DNA of 64,000 bases, taken from Phytophthora quininea (taxonomy: Eukaryota > Oomycota > Peronosporomycetes > Peronosporales > Peronosporaceae). This document shows, one piece after another, positions 1 through 12,200 of this stretch (its first letter is position 1; every line of letters starts with the position of its first letter). The stretch covers positions 62,001 through 126,000 of the forward strand of contig JAAVTG010000637.1 of NCBI GenBank assembly GCA_011947345.1, written 5' to 3'. The position numbers and the translations under genes are program-made. The notes beneath the pieces are model-generated. The model saw nothing but the letters and a program-made list of their open reading frames with translations, was not told the DNA's origin and did no database searches.

Positions 1-301
1 TACAGAGTCAGCTTCTGAGCCGTCAACCTGCTCTTTAGAGCCTTTCCGTATTTACCCGTAGCGAGAACCGATCACAGGTTTGAGATTCGCCACCTTTTGC
101 CGACCTTGATGGATCTGCAATGTTAAGACACAACCATTAGAAGACTATTGACAAGGAGCTTCTTGTGTGGCCGAATCCGCACTCGTCCTTGCCCACCGCC
201 TGGAAGAACATACGTCCGTCCGACGTCTGGCAGATCACCGTGTCGCCCTCGTAGATGGTGTATGGCAGGCGCTCCGCGGTGCTCGCAGAAGAGGTTGCCA
301 T
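1..301 (-). CDS. TRM6/GCD10-like tRNA m1A58 methyltransferase subunit, N-terminal part, runs off the left edge
   Basis: The start codon at 301 opens a reading frame with the segment YEGDTVICQTSDGRMFFQA. A GT-AG intron of about 100 bases (acceptor TTGCAG just before 114) joins it to HQGRQKVANLKPVIGSRYG, and a second donor (GTAAAT at 55) follows. The pattern of an EGD start, a KA/QA strand, a basic stretch and a closing IG..YG matches the N-terminal beta-barrel of TRM6, the non-catalytic partner of TRM61 in the tRNA A58 methyltransferase. Only about 50 residues are visible, so the call rests on a short family resemblance and could be wrong. The rest of the gene lies to the left of the window. 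Confidence 0.45.
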
Positions 302-511
302 GGTCAGCAACCAGCAATGTCGATGATGGACTGGTGCACGATTTATTGTTTTTCAGCCAATCAACTTGCTCGCATCGAAAACTTGTCCATCTTGCACTTT
401 GTCCATGTTGCAGGAAGTGATGAATTGCTTGGACATGAAACATTCTTGTCTCTTTTGAATAAGTGGCCACATTTTGATTGAACGGGTGGAATATACTACA
501 AGGGCTGAGCT

Positions 512-1839
512 CTACAGCCCACGCAGAGCAACTCCCACCTCAGCTGGAAACTGGTGTCGACGGTGCATGTGGGACTTCATACGTGCCAGCACCGCGTCCA
601 GGTCTTCGGGCGAGCCGAACCGCATCAGATACGTCACGGGTGTGAACTTCTTGTCCGTTTCCGGGTCCTCACTAGGCTCCAACACTGACAGCAGCATGGT
701 CTTCTCTGTCTTTCGCTCGCACAGCAGACACGAGCTCAGACTCGCGTTGATCAGCAGCTTCGTGCCGGGTCCTCGCGGGTAGGACTCGCGCCGCATCACG
801 ACGCGAGCAGTCGCCTTGCCATCCTCTGATTTCGCGTCCTTCGCATCCAGCACCCGCAACGGCCCAATTCCGACCTCCGCGTAGTCCTTCGCAACCAACT
901 TGAACAGCTTGGCGCGTCGCTGCAGAAGATAAGTCACCAGCTCCACTGTCAGCTTCCCCATCACGTAAATACTAACCAAGTGCAAGCACGCACCTCGACT
1001 AAAATCTGTTCTCCTTCCTCTCCGTTTGCTAACTAACAGCGGCACAACAATACCGGTATTGAACATTAGTGCAACCATGCCACCATCATTTCCACATCCA
1101 ACGCACCTCTGCCTCCGTCAGTGCTGGCACCACCGGCTCTGTCTTCTTGACCACGTCCAGTTCCGAGAAATCACTGGACGTTGTCGTGGCGCCGAATCCC
1201 TCCGTGGCCGGTTGCGCTGCCGCAAACGACGCGAAGGTCATCGGGGCTTTTCCCTGGAACGACGCAAAGCCACTGGAAGTTGCTGGCACAGTTTCATCAG
1301 TCGTTGACGACGCAGTCGACGGCGTCTTGTCGCCGAGGCCACTGGACGTCGCGTTAAACCCCCAAAGGGCGAGGGTGAGTCGGACGACGCCTTGGTGCCG
1401 AACCCGTTGCTGTCGGCAGGCGCCGTGAACGCTGCAAACGCGTTCTTGCCACTGAATGCGCTGAAACCTCCGAAGGCGCTGCCGGACGTGTTGGGCTTGG
1501 TCTCCTCCTGCTGCTTGGGACTCTTGGCCTCCTTGGGCTGCGCCTCGATCGCTTCGCTCTGCCGAGAGTTCATAGATCAGCTACGGAACAAGTTTCCACC
1601 CTATTAGAAGCCTGGTCCCTCACCGCGGAGCCATCTCCTTCTGCGGGGCCGCCTCCTCGTCGATCTTGACCTTCTTGACGTCCTCAGCCACTTTTGCGTC
1701 CTCATCCAGCCGCACCTTCTTGACGATCTGCGCAATAAAAACGTTACGAAATGAAGAACATTTTGGTCATTAAAGATGCAAGGTGCTGTACGGGTTGGTG
1801 CTCGTCGTCGGGCTTCTCGTGCTCGCCCTTGGTGGCCAT
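512..1839 (-). CDS. Nucleoporin/Ran-binding protein with FG-type repeats and C-terminal RanBD1 domain (Nup50/Yrb2-like)
   Basis: Start at 1839 (MATKGEHEKPDDEH). A lysine-rich N-terminal part is followed by a low-complexity stretch with FGGF, FSGKNAFAAF, GFGTK, GFASF and GFGATT elements, typical of FG nucleoporins. The C-terminus carries a Ran-binding domain: RRAKLFKLVAKDYAEVGIG, a basic ARVVMRRES strand and a terminal cluster ending at 512. Such proteins bind RanGTP and importins at the nuclear pore basket. I see four GT-AG introns (donors near 1789, 1621, 1097 and 993). The last two enclose a 12-base microexon (994-1005, reading ILVE) that completes the RanBD start. One frame break at a run of five C on the plus strand (about 1359-1363) is repaired by one more base. 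Nup50 and Yrb2/RanBP3 types cannot be told apart here. Confidence 0.7.
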
Positions 1840-1952
1840 CTTGGCTCTATTGCAGGGGGCTTTGGCTGGCTAGTGCTATTGGAGACAACGTCTTGGCGAC
1901 CAGGCTGCAAATATGACTTCCGGATAGCCACAGTATATTAACGGTAGTCAGT

Positions 1953-2840
1953 TTGTCGAGTCGAAGCACGACACATACATCTTCACGGCAGTATTCAATG
2001 ATCGCCGACGAGCTGGTTGTCGGGGTGTGGACGTCCGTAGTTACTCGTGTTCGCTCAATCTGGTCCAAACCCGGCGCTCCGGCCTCCATCAAGTTCATTC
2101 GCAACGAAACATGGCCGCGATACGGAGCCAGCAGACGAGAGTCGACGCTGGAAGAGAGGCAGTCGAGAATGGAAGAACGGGGCATACAGATACCTTCAGG
2201 AGGAAACTGGCGCGGACCGTATTGGGCGTGGGCAGCGCAATTCTCCACAGTCACTAAATTGCCGATGGACTCCGATGCTGGCTACGACGAAGGATTTCCA
2301 AGAGCCGAGTGGGAATCACGTGCGTGTAGACTACTTTGGTTGCAATCGTGTACAAAGAGTGGGGTTATCCGTGTAGCGTTCGTGGCGATAGACCTCGCAA
2401 CTGAAATGCTTGACGAGCTCCTTTGGGTCAGGATCCGAGGAAGAGTTCAGTCGTTCATCCTCACCCCTGCTGGCAAGACCGTGTCCAGTATACCTTGCGC
2501 CACTCTCAACGTCGGCACGTTGGCGCTGGCCGGGTCGAATTGGTCAGACTGCATTCCGCCGCTGCGGGCAAAGACAGCGTCGGAGGACCTCCAAGTTGCA
2601 GCCGATCCGCCAAGGGAAGAGCTGTTTGGTGGCCATGCTTTACCATCGGATCCTCATCTCAGACCACAAAGCAGACAGCGGAAACTGCAGCGCTCTGCAG
2701 CTGATCCAAACATTGTGCTCGAGCTGCTGCTGCCCGAGCATCGGATCCGGCGCCACAAACGACGCAGAAACATAGCCAGCTGTCTGCGATTTGAGGCAAT
2801 TTTTGCTCGGTGGCTGCGGCGCGGCGGCCCCAAGAAATGA
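1953..2840 (+). CDS. Uncertain open reading frame, no recognisable family
   Basis: A 295-codon frame lies between the divergent RanBD and SulP genes. The part from about 2405 to 2590 (LDELLWVRIRGRVQSFILTP and onward) has GC-rich third positions like the real neighbours, while the start of the frame does not. A second frame just upstream (about 1934-1995, reading QFVESKHDTYIFTAVFND) also looks protein-like, so a gene with an intron or a frame break is possible. I recognise no domain, signal peptide or membrane segment. It could equally be 5' untranslated or regulatory DNA of the SulP gene. Confidence 0.25.
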   Translation: MSSRSTTHTSSRQYSMIADELVVGVWTSVVTRVRSIWSKPGAPASIKFIRNETWPRYGASRRESTLEERQSRMEERGIQIPSGGNWRGPYWAWAAQFSTVTKLPMDSDAGYDEGFPRAEWESRACRLLWLQSCTKSGVIRVAFVAIDLATEMLDELLWVRIRGRVQSFILTPAGKTVSSIPCATLNVGTLALAGSNWSDCIPPLRAKTASEDLQVAADPPREELFGGHALPSDPHLRPQSRQRKLQRSAADPNIVLELLLPEHRIRRHKRRRNIASCLRFEAIFARWLRRGGPKK

Positions 2841-3178
2841 GCAGCGGCAACGACTAAAGCTCTGGCGATGCACTTGGTCGCCGCTCGATCTCTGCGTCCC
2901 GCAGCTGGACCTCGCGGTCCCTACTTCAGCAATCACGGCCGGTAGACTAAGAAACCTCTTCCTCTTCTCATCGCCATGGGCTCCAAAATCTTTCCGGAGC
3001 TGCTCGGTGGATGATGCGCAGGGGATTGTCCAGCCGCTAAGTTCGACACGAGACAGTCGACTCAACCTCTGCCCGTGCGTGGCATCACTAACCGACTCGC
3101 CAGCTGCCTCGCAATCTGCGCAGGGTACCGCTGCAGCCTCTGCCTGCGTTGTGGCAGCTCCCCATTCTCCATTGAACC

Positions 3179-5956
3179 ATGGACAGCACGGGCGCCATCG
3201 CGAGGACGCCTCGGATGCGACGGTCTCCGCCGCTGTCTGGAGCCTTCGACTCCCCAGCATCGGCCTCACCTTCGACAACAACGCGCCGCTGTCGGTGCGC
3301 GGTCTTCAGTCGTTCTTCGGCCGCAATGAGAAGACGCCGCGGCACTCGTACCACCCGCGCCGAGGCATCACGGCGTCCTCCATGGACGACCTGGTAGTGG
3401 ACGTGGAGCAGACGCCGCTGATGCGTCCGCAGGACGGCCCCGTGCTAACCCCCACGCAGCGCAAGATCAAGATCGGCGTCTACGGAGTGCTCAACACGGT
3501 CATCCTCGTGCCGCTCATGATCAGCTTCGCGCAGATCATCTTCCGAGACCCCGAGTTCCAGCCCTACATGAACGACCTGGTCAAGCTCGTGCTCGTGTCG
3601 GCTGCCGTGCACCAGATCTGCTTCACGTTCGTGAGCTCGCTGCCCTTCGCCATGGGCCAAGTGCAAGACGCGGGTCTCATCTTTCTCTCTGCAATGTGCT
3701 CGTCCATCATCCAGTCGCTGCACGAGCTCAGAGGAGATGACTTCTCAATGGACGAGGTGCTGGCAACGACGCTGTTTACCATGGCGGTGTCTACGGCTGT
3801 GCTGGGCGCAGCTCTTATCGTCACGGGCAAACTGCGCTTGGCCAGCTTTGTGCAGTACCTGCCCATGCCTGTGGTGGGCGGCTACCTCGCCTTCATCGGC
3901 TTCTATGCGATGGAGGCCGGACTGTCTATGATGACGACTCAGAGCATTAAGGAACCTGCAGACTGGGTCAAGCTCGCCAACACGGATGCGCTGCTGCTGT
4001 CTGTGCCCGGTGTGATTGCGGGCACTATCATCTTCTGGGTCAATTCGAGATGGGACCACATGGCGGTCATGCCCTGCTGCTTGGCGGCGATGCTCACGAC
4101 GTTCTACGGCTTGCTGCTGGTCACGGGGACGTCTCTCGACGATGCTCGCGCTGCTGGCTGGGTGGCGGAGCCTCCTGCTGCACCGCGCTCGATCGTCCAG
4201 ATCTACAGCTTCTACGACTTTTCCAACATCAATTTTTCGGGCTGGACGCGGCAGATCCCAACGTGGATCGCAATGTACTTTGTCGTGGCCTTCTCGTCGT
4301 CGTTGGATGTGGCCGCTGTCGAGACTGCGTTGGGTAAGCCGCTGGATCACAATCACGAGCTGCAGACTGTCGGTATCAGCAACTTGCTGTCCGGTCTCGG
4401 AGGAGGCTTCACTGGCTCGTATCTCTTCTCGCAGACCATCTTCACGCTGCGTGGCAAGCTCGACAGCCGCTATGTGGGCTTGATCGTGTTCTTTCTCGAG
4501 ATTGCCATCGTCTTGAGTCCATTCTCCATCATCGCGTACGTCCCCAAGGTCTTCTTCGGCGCGTTACAGATGCTCGTGTGTCTCGACCTCATGCTTGAGT
4601 GGCTTTGGCATGCGCGCAACAAACTGCTCAAGCGCGAGTACGTCATCGTGTGGCTCACGTTCCTGTCCATGGTCTTCGTCAACCTCGAGCTTGGTATCGT
4701 GGTCGGCATCATTATCGCCGGGTTCAACTTTATCTACTCGTACATCGCTGCCTCCAGCGTTCGTCGCGTGATGAAGCGCTCGCGAGTGGAGCGTGACCTT
4801 CGCGAACGTGTGCTGCTTCAGAACATGCGAATGGCCATCGTCACGCTGGAACTTGAGGGATACATTTTCTTCGGTTCTAGTGTCAAAGTTATGGACGAAG
4901 TGCGTCGACATGTGCTGGTGACGACGTCGGAGAAGGATCAGGCGAAGACCATCACACTTAGTGGTGCTTCGCCCCGGCGTCACCCTGCGCCCTCGCCATA
5001 CGTAGCGCGGTCTCTGGATGAAACTTTCAGCGACGACCTCGCCACTCTGGACTCGGTGTACGACGAGCAAGGATCCACGGCTACTCGACAACACCCAAGA
5101 TCGGGTCGTCTGCCCTGCATGCAGCACGTACGCGCTACTTTATCCTGGACTTTGAAAAGGTGAGCGGCGTGGACGCGACTGCTGTACGGAGCTGCTTCAA
5201 CGCCACCAAGGAACTGCTGCTGCAGCACGGCATTACTCTCGTGTTTGCCAGTGTTCCGTCAGATGCCGAGCGTCTTTTGCGGGTGCACGACGTGATCGAG
5301 AAGGAGGATGGATCTGGTACAGGCTCGCTTGTGTTCGACACACTGGACAGAGCTCTGGAGTGGTGTGAAGACGAATTGCTGGTGTCTGAAGGCGTGCTAC
5401 CCGCAAGTGAGTCTACACCGGCGCTGACGGGCAATGGGGGTGAGTCACAGCACTGGCAGCTATTGGACAAGCTGCTTCCTCGATCGGATGGATTGCACCG
5501 CAAGGAGAAGGACGGTTCGCTCAATCGAGAGACTGAAGAGGCTGGTAAGCTCACTCGGGAGCTGGGCGAGATGTACGTGACCCACTTGTTCAGACAAGAA
5601 GGCGAGACTCTGTATCGCGCCGGCGGCCTTGTGAATGGCGTCTACTTCATCGGCTACGGCAAGGTCGATGTCTTCATGCCGTCCACGATTCACGAGGGAC
5701 TTGGTCCCGGCTTCCGAGGCCGCAAGCGTATCACCCGAGTGTGCCAAGGCGGGCTCGTTGGTGCGTCCGAGATGATTCTACACAAGCGTCATCAGTTCAC
5801 TGCTCAGGCGAAGGCGCCCAGCTCCATCTTTTCCTGAGCAAGACCAACTACGCGCGCATGAAAGACAGCCACCCTGCTCTGGCTGCTCGCTTCCAGCAGG
5901 CCATGCTGCAATCCATGGCAATTGGCGTGCTCGAGTCTAACATGACTGACGATTGA
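3179..5956 (+). CDS. SulP-family anion transporter with STAS and cyclic-nucleotide-binding-like C-terminus
   Basis: Start chosen at 3179 (MDSTGAIARTPRMRR): adding one C to the CCCC run near 3253 joins this N-terminus to the main frame. The next in-frame ATG is 3382. The membrane domain has about 11-12 hydrophobic segments, from VYGVLNTVILVPLMISFAQI onwards, in the SulP order. It is followed by a STAS domain (IVTLELEGYIFFGSS, RYFILDFEKVSGVD) and, near the C-terminus, a Crp-type cyclic-nucleotide-binding fold (GETLYRAGGLVNGVYFIGYG). This architecture occurs in fungal vacuolar SulP proteins such as yeast Vsb1/YGR125W and in bacteria; the substrate cannot be read from sequence. Three frame breaks (about 3253, 5094 and 5819) each sit at CCC or CCCC and each need one extra C. 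No intron is needed. Confidence 0.85.
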
Positions 5957-6607
5957 GCTAGGCAACGCAATACAAATTGTAGTTTTCCGTGTCCACTGCT
6001 GTCTTCACTTTTAATTATACTAGTAGTACGTGACTTGCTGTTCATCTTTCATTGCTGCGAGTCTTGATAGCTTCTGAAATGGACGCTGATAGCGTTAACC
6101 AACCCTTTCGCCTTCATCATCTATCCTGACAACGAACGATGCCTAACGTGAAAGCCAATTCGCAAACTTTTATTACAATATGCATATGCACTGAGCGCAC
6201 ATGGGGCCAGCTTTGCTTCGCTGTATGACTGGTTTCCCTTAACCGTCCTGCTCTGCTCCAGCTTTTCACGTATTCTCTCGAACACACTGCAACACTCACC
6301 CTTCTCGCTTGATTTTTCTGTCGTTTTCCACAATTTCTCTCCTTCAGACGTGGTCGCTTTGAGTGCGTTAACAGATCAGATCATCTGTCTGGCCAGCCTC
6401 TCTCCTGTTTCTGGGTCGTTTTCTCTGTTTCTTGGGGGCTGTCGAATAAGTAATTTAGGAGAGGCGACGTCGAGTTCAACACGGGTCGGTCCCAAGCATC
6501 GGCTCTTGAAGATGATGGTACAAGAGCGACTTGGTCACTGGCAAATGACGATCCACTTCGATCGCCACCCGGAAATCTCCCAAGCCGCAACACTAGCACA
6601 AAACGCC
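5957..6607. other. Intergenic region between two converging genes, nothing recognised
   Basis: This AT-richer stretch separates the SulP stop from the stop of the minus-strand FHA/RING gene. Short frames on both strands have no family resemblance. Pyrimidine-rich segments suggest 3' untranslated and terminator DNA of both genes, but no discrete site can be named. Confidence 0.4.
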
Positions 6608-8134
6608 TTACAGATCTAAGTTCTGCATTTGCGTCTGCAAGTTCTGGCGTGCTTGCTGCTGCTGCTGCGCAATGGGCACCTGCTGCTGCGCCGCGTGGTT
6701 GTAGTACCGGATTCTATTGTTGCGAGGGTGGACGTGTTGGATAGTTCGTCGTCGTCCCGCTCCCCGTTGTCGTCGAGTCTTGAGCCACTTCCGTGCAGGT
6801 GCGCAGCTGAGCCGAAGAAATGCGGCAGCCGGATCTTCTTGGTGGGCTTGATGGATAATACCGTGCGGCCGAACTTGACGTGCAGCGACTGATTGTTGTG
6901 CAGCGTCAGTGGGCGGTAGATGTACCGCAGAGTGCCATTGGAGCTGCCAGCGTCCTTCAAGAAGAACTCTCCCTTGGCGTAGTGAATCTCGGCGTGGATG
7001 GTCGAGACTGTGCGGTACTTGAGCACCAAGTCGCACTGTGACGAGCGTCCGACCATCAGCGGGCGGTGGATGTCATTATCCATGAGCATCTTGTAGCTGA
7101 GCTGGTACCTTGTGGACAAGTTCAAGGTCGACGACGAGTGTTTGGTCACGACCTGGAACATGATGCAGGGCGGGTTCAATCGGTCCGGCATCAACGACAG
7201 CACCCTGCCGTTCGGCAGACGCGTCTTGCTTGGGTACGGGGCTTTGCAGATGGAGCAAGTGCGGGCGTTACTCTCGTCGAGCACCGTGCAAATCTCGTTC
7301 TTCTCGCCGTTTGTGTTCCATCTCTTTAAGCAGTTGAGATGGATGTACTTAGTGTCGCCCGAGCACTTGCAGGGCGCAATGAGCGGGTTATCCTCCTCGG
7401 TTTCGTCGTAGCAGACGTAGCAGATGGCACTAGTGCTCTGGCGCTGCAGTGAGGACCGCGGCTTGGACTCATCGTTGCCCGACGCATCTCCGTTCTCGTC
7501 GTCCGTGTCCATGCCGCTGTCCACGTCGGCAAGTGCCTCGTCATGGCACACGACGCGTTGGATGAGCGAGTTGACTTCGGATGGACTGAGCGTGGCGTCG
7601 TTGGGACCGACGCCCGTATCAATCTCCGTCACCAGCAGTCCCACACTGCCAAAGCGGATGATGTCTCCCACGCGGATGCGGTGCTTACCGCCGCGAATGC
7701 ACTTGGTGCCCAAAATCTGACACACGCCCGTGTGGGCAGAGAACTTTTCGCTGGACGGCAGCAGGCGGTAGGCGTCGTTCGAGTAGTCGATGTTGAGGCA
7801 CGGGGCGCGCGGGTCCTCGATGAAGATTTTCTCGCGGCTGGCCCCGTCCGTGGCGGACGTGGAGGCGGCCGACGAGTGTTTGGGGCCGTAGATGGACACG
7901 CCGCAGCGGGACACGCTCTTGCGGAACTTGTCGCGCTTGCCGGCGGCGCCCTTGGTCACAGCCGTCATGCCGCGGATGTCGAGCCTGGAAAGAGAGGTAA
8001 TATACATTCATGTGTCAAGGAGGGGAGATGATCGAGAGCGACAGGGGGCGATTTTACATGTCGGGCTTGCCGTCTCCGCTGAAGAACTCGGTGGCGCGCG
8101 CGAGGCTCCACCGCCGGTCCGAGTTGGCGCTCAT
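6608..8134 (-). CDS. FHA-domain protein with central RING-CH (MARCH-type) zinc finger, probable E3 ubiquitin ligase
   Basis: Exon 1 (8058-8134, MSANSDRRWSLARATEFFSG) is joined by a 73-base intron (GTAAAA...TTCCAG) to the main exon. In the middle lies a RING-CH finger: CYVC, then CKCSG, HLNCLKRW and CSICKAPYP, the C4HC3 pattern of MARCH-type E3 ligases. A classical FHA phosphopeptide-binding domain follows (LMVGRSSQCDLVL, HAEIHY, KDAGSSNGT). An upstream segment (GDIIRFGSVGLLVTEI) resembles the second half of another FHA fold. No membrane segments are visible, unlike most animal MARCH proteins, so it is probably soluble. The glutamine-rich tail (QQQVPIAQQQQQ) is in a different frame from the body; a one-base change near 6722 reconciles them, giving the stop at 6608. 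Substrates are unknown. Confidence 0.82.
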
Positions 8135-9243
8135 GTCTGTCTGTCTGTGTCTACTGCGGGCTGCGGGGCTGGCTGCGGAATGGGGCGAGCGGCGCTGGAT
8201 AGGCGGCGTGCGGGATGTGTCTTCCTTCCGACTCGGCGACGGTTTTTGTGGGGGATTTCTCGAACGCGGCTAGAGAGCGCCAGTTGTTACTGCGGTTATT
8301 TGTTTCGGGCCCGATAAAAACCGCACGCTGACTCCCTGTCTGAACTCCATACTGGGGGCCGTCTTATCCCGAAGATTGCCGTAATTTACCGATGTGCAGA
8401 CGCATAGACAGGCGGACTCCGCGATTTCCACCAATCAAAACGCGCACAGCGTCACGACCGCACAGCCCGCCGTGACACATGTGTGGGTGGGGGCCGGATT
8501 GCAGCTCTGTGGGCCTTGACGCTCTTCGGCTTAGCACCGCCCAAGGCAGCCCCAAGGCGCGGCGACCCCCATGCATGAGCCAGATCGTCCGCCCTCGTGC
8601 CGTTGCTTTTTGGCCGCCCTCAACTCAGGGCCGTTTCGCCACTTTATTTTTCACGCAAAATATGTGGGGCGTCTCACAAGTCGTCTCACGGCCTCCACGA
8701 AAAATCAATGGCACCGGCACGCGTTGCCTATCAAGAAGCACCTGAGCAAGACAAGACCAGCACCTGCTTGACCATGTTCCCGACCGACATCAGAATCCGA
8801 GGCAAGGCAGGACGAATCGCACCTAAGCGGGTGTCGTGAATTTGTTGTGTATGCCACACCAACCATCCTGACTTGGCTACATCTGCTTCAACATGGAGAG
8901 GCCAGAAGCCCACGACCAAGGCAGGCAGCTCACGTTCCTGCGTCCCGCATGGCGCCAAGCGCAGTGCGGACGACAAGATGGCTCACCTTGGCCAGGCCAA
9001 GACCTGGACAGCTGCTGTCCAAGCCTGGGGGCGTGTTTCCACGAAACGCGATCTTTCCTCCATGCCAATCAACGCGCCGCGATGCGTGTCAAAGGGCCCC
9101 CATGCTTGTCAAAATGCCCCTTCGGGCGACTGTTAACGCCATATCTTTGACGGTTCAAGGCTCGGGATCTTCGCGCCACTGGCGGCTCGCACGGCATTCC
9201 TGCATTTGCCGCTGCTCGACATAGGCACGTGCTGTCCGTCATC
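8135..9243. other. 1.1-kb divergent intergenic region
   Basis: It separates the starts of the FHA/RING gene (minus) and the large membrane protein gene (plus), so it should hold both promoters. All frames are short, with mixed codon use and no recognisable domain. I saw no inverted or direct repeat of note and no clear initiator match. Confidence 0.4.
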
Positions 9244-12200
9244 ATGAAGCTGCTTGGATTGCTGGCTGCAGTTGGTCTGCAGTGGCCGCTTGGAGTGCTG
9301 GCCACGGTCGCCACCGTGGGGCTCAAAGAGACGCTCATGGCGCAGGGCAACAAGAGCGTGTCCTTCATGTCGATGCCCTGGGACCTGACCGACGAGCTGC
9401 TACTTGCCAACGACCAGCCGACCGCCACCGTGAATCCAAGTGACCACGCAGACGTCCTCGGTCCGGACGGCCGCATCTCGTGCACCGGCACGGGCGCCGA
9501 GAAGGACGGCCAGATCGGCGTGGTGCTGGCCTTCTCCAAGTGTCTGAGTAACTCGCAGCTCGCCACCGTCCAGCAGTGGGTGGAGCAAGTCAAGGCTTCG
9601 GTGGCGGCCACCGTCACGTACACCCAGGCGCCCTTTGTGTTCCAGTCGACCATGGTGCCAGGCACGTGTCAAGACCAAGGGTATCCAGGCCAGAACCAAG
9701 GAGGAACTACGCAACCGGGTACAACAGCGCCGCCAATGATGCTGCTGTCGGAAGAAGTGCAGCCAGGCGACCTCCAGCGGCTCGAGGCGTTCCCTGGTCT
9801 GGGCAACGTCATCAACCTCGCCAACGACAACCAGACGCTGACTGCCTCCCCGATCGCGGTCATTTCATTCGTAACGGGCGAACGGTCTTACGGAGAGGTA
9901 ACGCAGTACGAGGCCAGCGCCCACGTCTCCAAGACCTTCAACTTCCACGTGTGTCCAAGCGGCACCGCCTGTGACGAATCGTTCGACGACTGCATCAAGC
10001 TGGACGAGACCGTGGATCTCTTCATGTACAACCCGCTCACCATTACGCGGACGTTGCAGTGTGATAACTTGGAAAGAGGCATCCCCGTCACCTACAAGGA
10101 CTCGCACGGTGTCCGCCAGTGCTTCTGCAGTTGTCCTGCCGGTTTCGTTCTCGGGGAGGACGACTACGGTCACCTCTCCTGCAACCAAGTTCAAGAAGAA
10201 GTCTGCCCTTGTGCGTGGGCGGACTGCGACGGGTTCAAGCACAAGGTGGACACCAACGAACCTGTTTGCTCTTTTAAGAGTGTCGCTACCAAGTGGGGAC
10301 TCCCGGTACCTTTTCCAACGGATGGCTACGTCTCGGACAAGAGGGATACGCTCACAGAAGGAAACTTGGATCCACGAGTCACCCTGAAAGTCGAGCGTGA
10401 GCAAAAAGCGGAGTACAGTGGTAAGGATCTCCGTCAAGTGGTTCCGTGGAGCGTCAGCTTGCCGCTGACTTTCCAAGAAGTCGTGGACCACACGCCCAAG
10501 GCATCGAAATTCACGCCACTGGTTCCTGCCGGGTCGGACACTCCCGTGCATGGGGTCGTCAAGACGTGGAAGGATTACCAGACACACCGTGACGCTCATG
10601 TCGATGGCATCGAGTTCACCTCCTACGGCAAGTACGACCTCGAAGTGAAAGCCTACGATTACTTTTCCGACGCGACTTGCGCCGGTTGTCTTGTGATCGT
10701 GGACAACTACCGTCCTACAGCAACAACGCCGTGCCCTAAAAGCTTTTGCGACTACGTTCCAGACCCGACGCATTGTGTCGACCCGGCCGAGATGACGGCC
10801 GCAAATCTGGATCTGGTGGCTAACATCAGTGGCATGTTCTTCGACTTCGCGGACAAGGCCCAAAACGACGCGTGCAGTTCGAGTCCTGCGAATCGCTGCG
10901 ACGACCAAGACTTCTGCCGACAAGACTATTTCGACACTGATTACAAGACCCGCGCCTACAGTAAGGCCAAGGAGTGCTTCGACAAGACCAAAGTGATCAG
11001 AGATCTGCTGTTGAGCGACCAAACCAAGAGTAATCCGCTTCTCAAGACGACGAGCACTCAGACGGGTGGGGCCCTCCTGCCAGCAGTACAACAGCAGCAG
11101 CAAATACGTGCGATAACACTGCCCAACCTGTCCCTGTCGGTCAATGCACACGATGCTGCAAGATGGAGACGGCGTTGAAGGAGTGGTGGACAGACTACCG
11201 GTGCGGCTCGGACTACGATGGGCGCTACTGTGACGGCGACGCGGACCAGAAGTGCACATTTAAGCAGTGTCTCGTCATGAACGGCGATACACTGGCAGCG
11301 GTGACTGCGTCAATTACTGCTGCGGCCCAGGCCGAATCACAGTCGGTGCTGTCTCAAGTGGAGCAGCAGGACTATCAAACGACGACGCAGATCCACCGCG
11401 CCCTCGACTGCACTTCCTTCGGCGGCAAGGACGGCACGTGCGATTTCTCGGCCAAGCTGTCCGATCTGATTGATACTACAGAGACGCTGAATTTCGACGC
11501 CGCCGGACGGGGGCCCTACGGATTACGTCTACTGGCGTACCAAAGTGGTCACTGAGGGAGCGGCGTGGTCGCTGTGGAAGACTGCCAAGCACGTGGGGAC
11601 TGATGGTAAGGTTTCGTACGACAATGATGCCGCCGTGACGTTCGTTAACCCCGAAACCAAAATCATCTTCGAGGCATGGACGCAGTGTGGTCTGGTACGC
11701 CGCTTCTTCTTCTACGTGCATTTGCACGTCAACAGCGAAGTGGACGTCTGTGATAAGTTCAACGACATGTGGTACCAGACGTCCGTGTCGCGACTACCGA
11801 TCACCACCGCAATGTGCGCGTATCCTGGCAGCGACTTTGCCGAGCTCACGTTCGACTTCCACCCGAATGCGGGGCTTCAGTACTCTCGCACTGAGTTACG
11901 GATGAAGGTGAGCAAGGTCGAGTGTTCCGGAGCACTTGAAAACCGCCAGCGCGCCATGATCTTGAGTGTGACGGAAAACTCTCCCGAAATCGTCAACCGG
12001 TTTGCCGTCACAATGCTCAATAATGCCACGACGGAAGCAGCCACCGAGTTCCATGTCGAGTGCAACTTCACGTACACTCAGTACGGGGTGCGAAGCGCAT
12101 CGAGACGTGCAAACGCGACTTCTCCATTAAGGACTGCAAGGGCCCAGCGTTCGACACTCCCAATGGCAAGTGCGAATTCGACGCGTGCGCGGGCAATGCA

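Noticed and set aside
3179..5956. Treating frame-broken housekeeping genes (SulP, GDH, aminopeptidase, MYB) as pseudogenes
   Set aside because: Breaks are single bases, mostly at homopolymers, homology continues at once in the next frame and no other disabling change is present.
9865..11259. 464-codon minus-strand frame
   Set aside because: Shadow of the large membrane protein gene, which has a signal peptide, cysteine pattern and membrane span on the plus strand.
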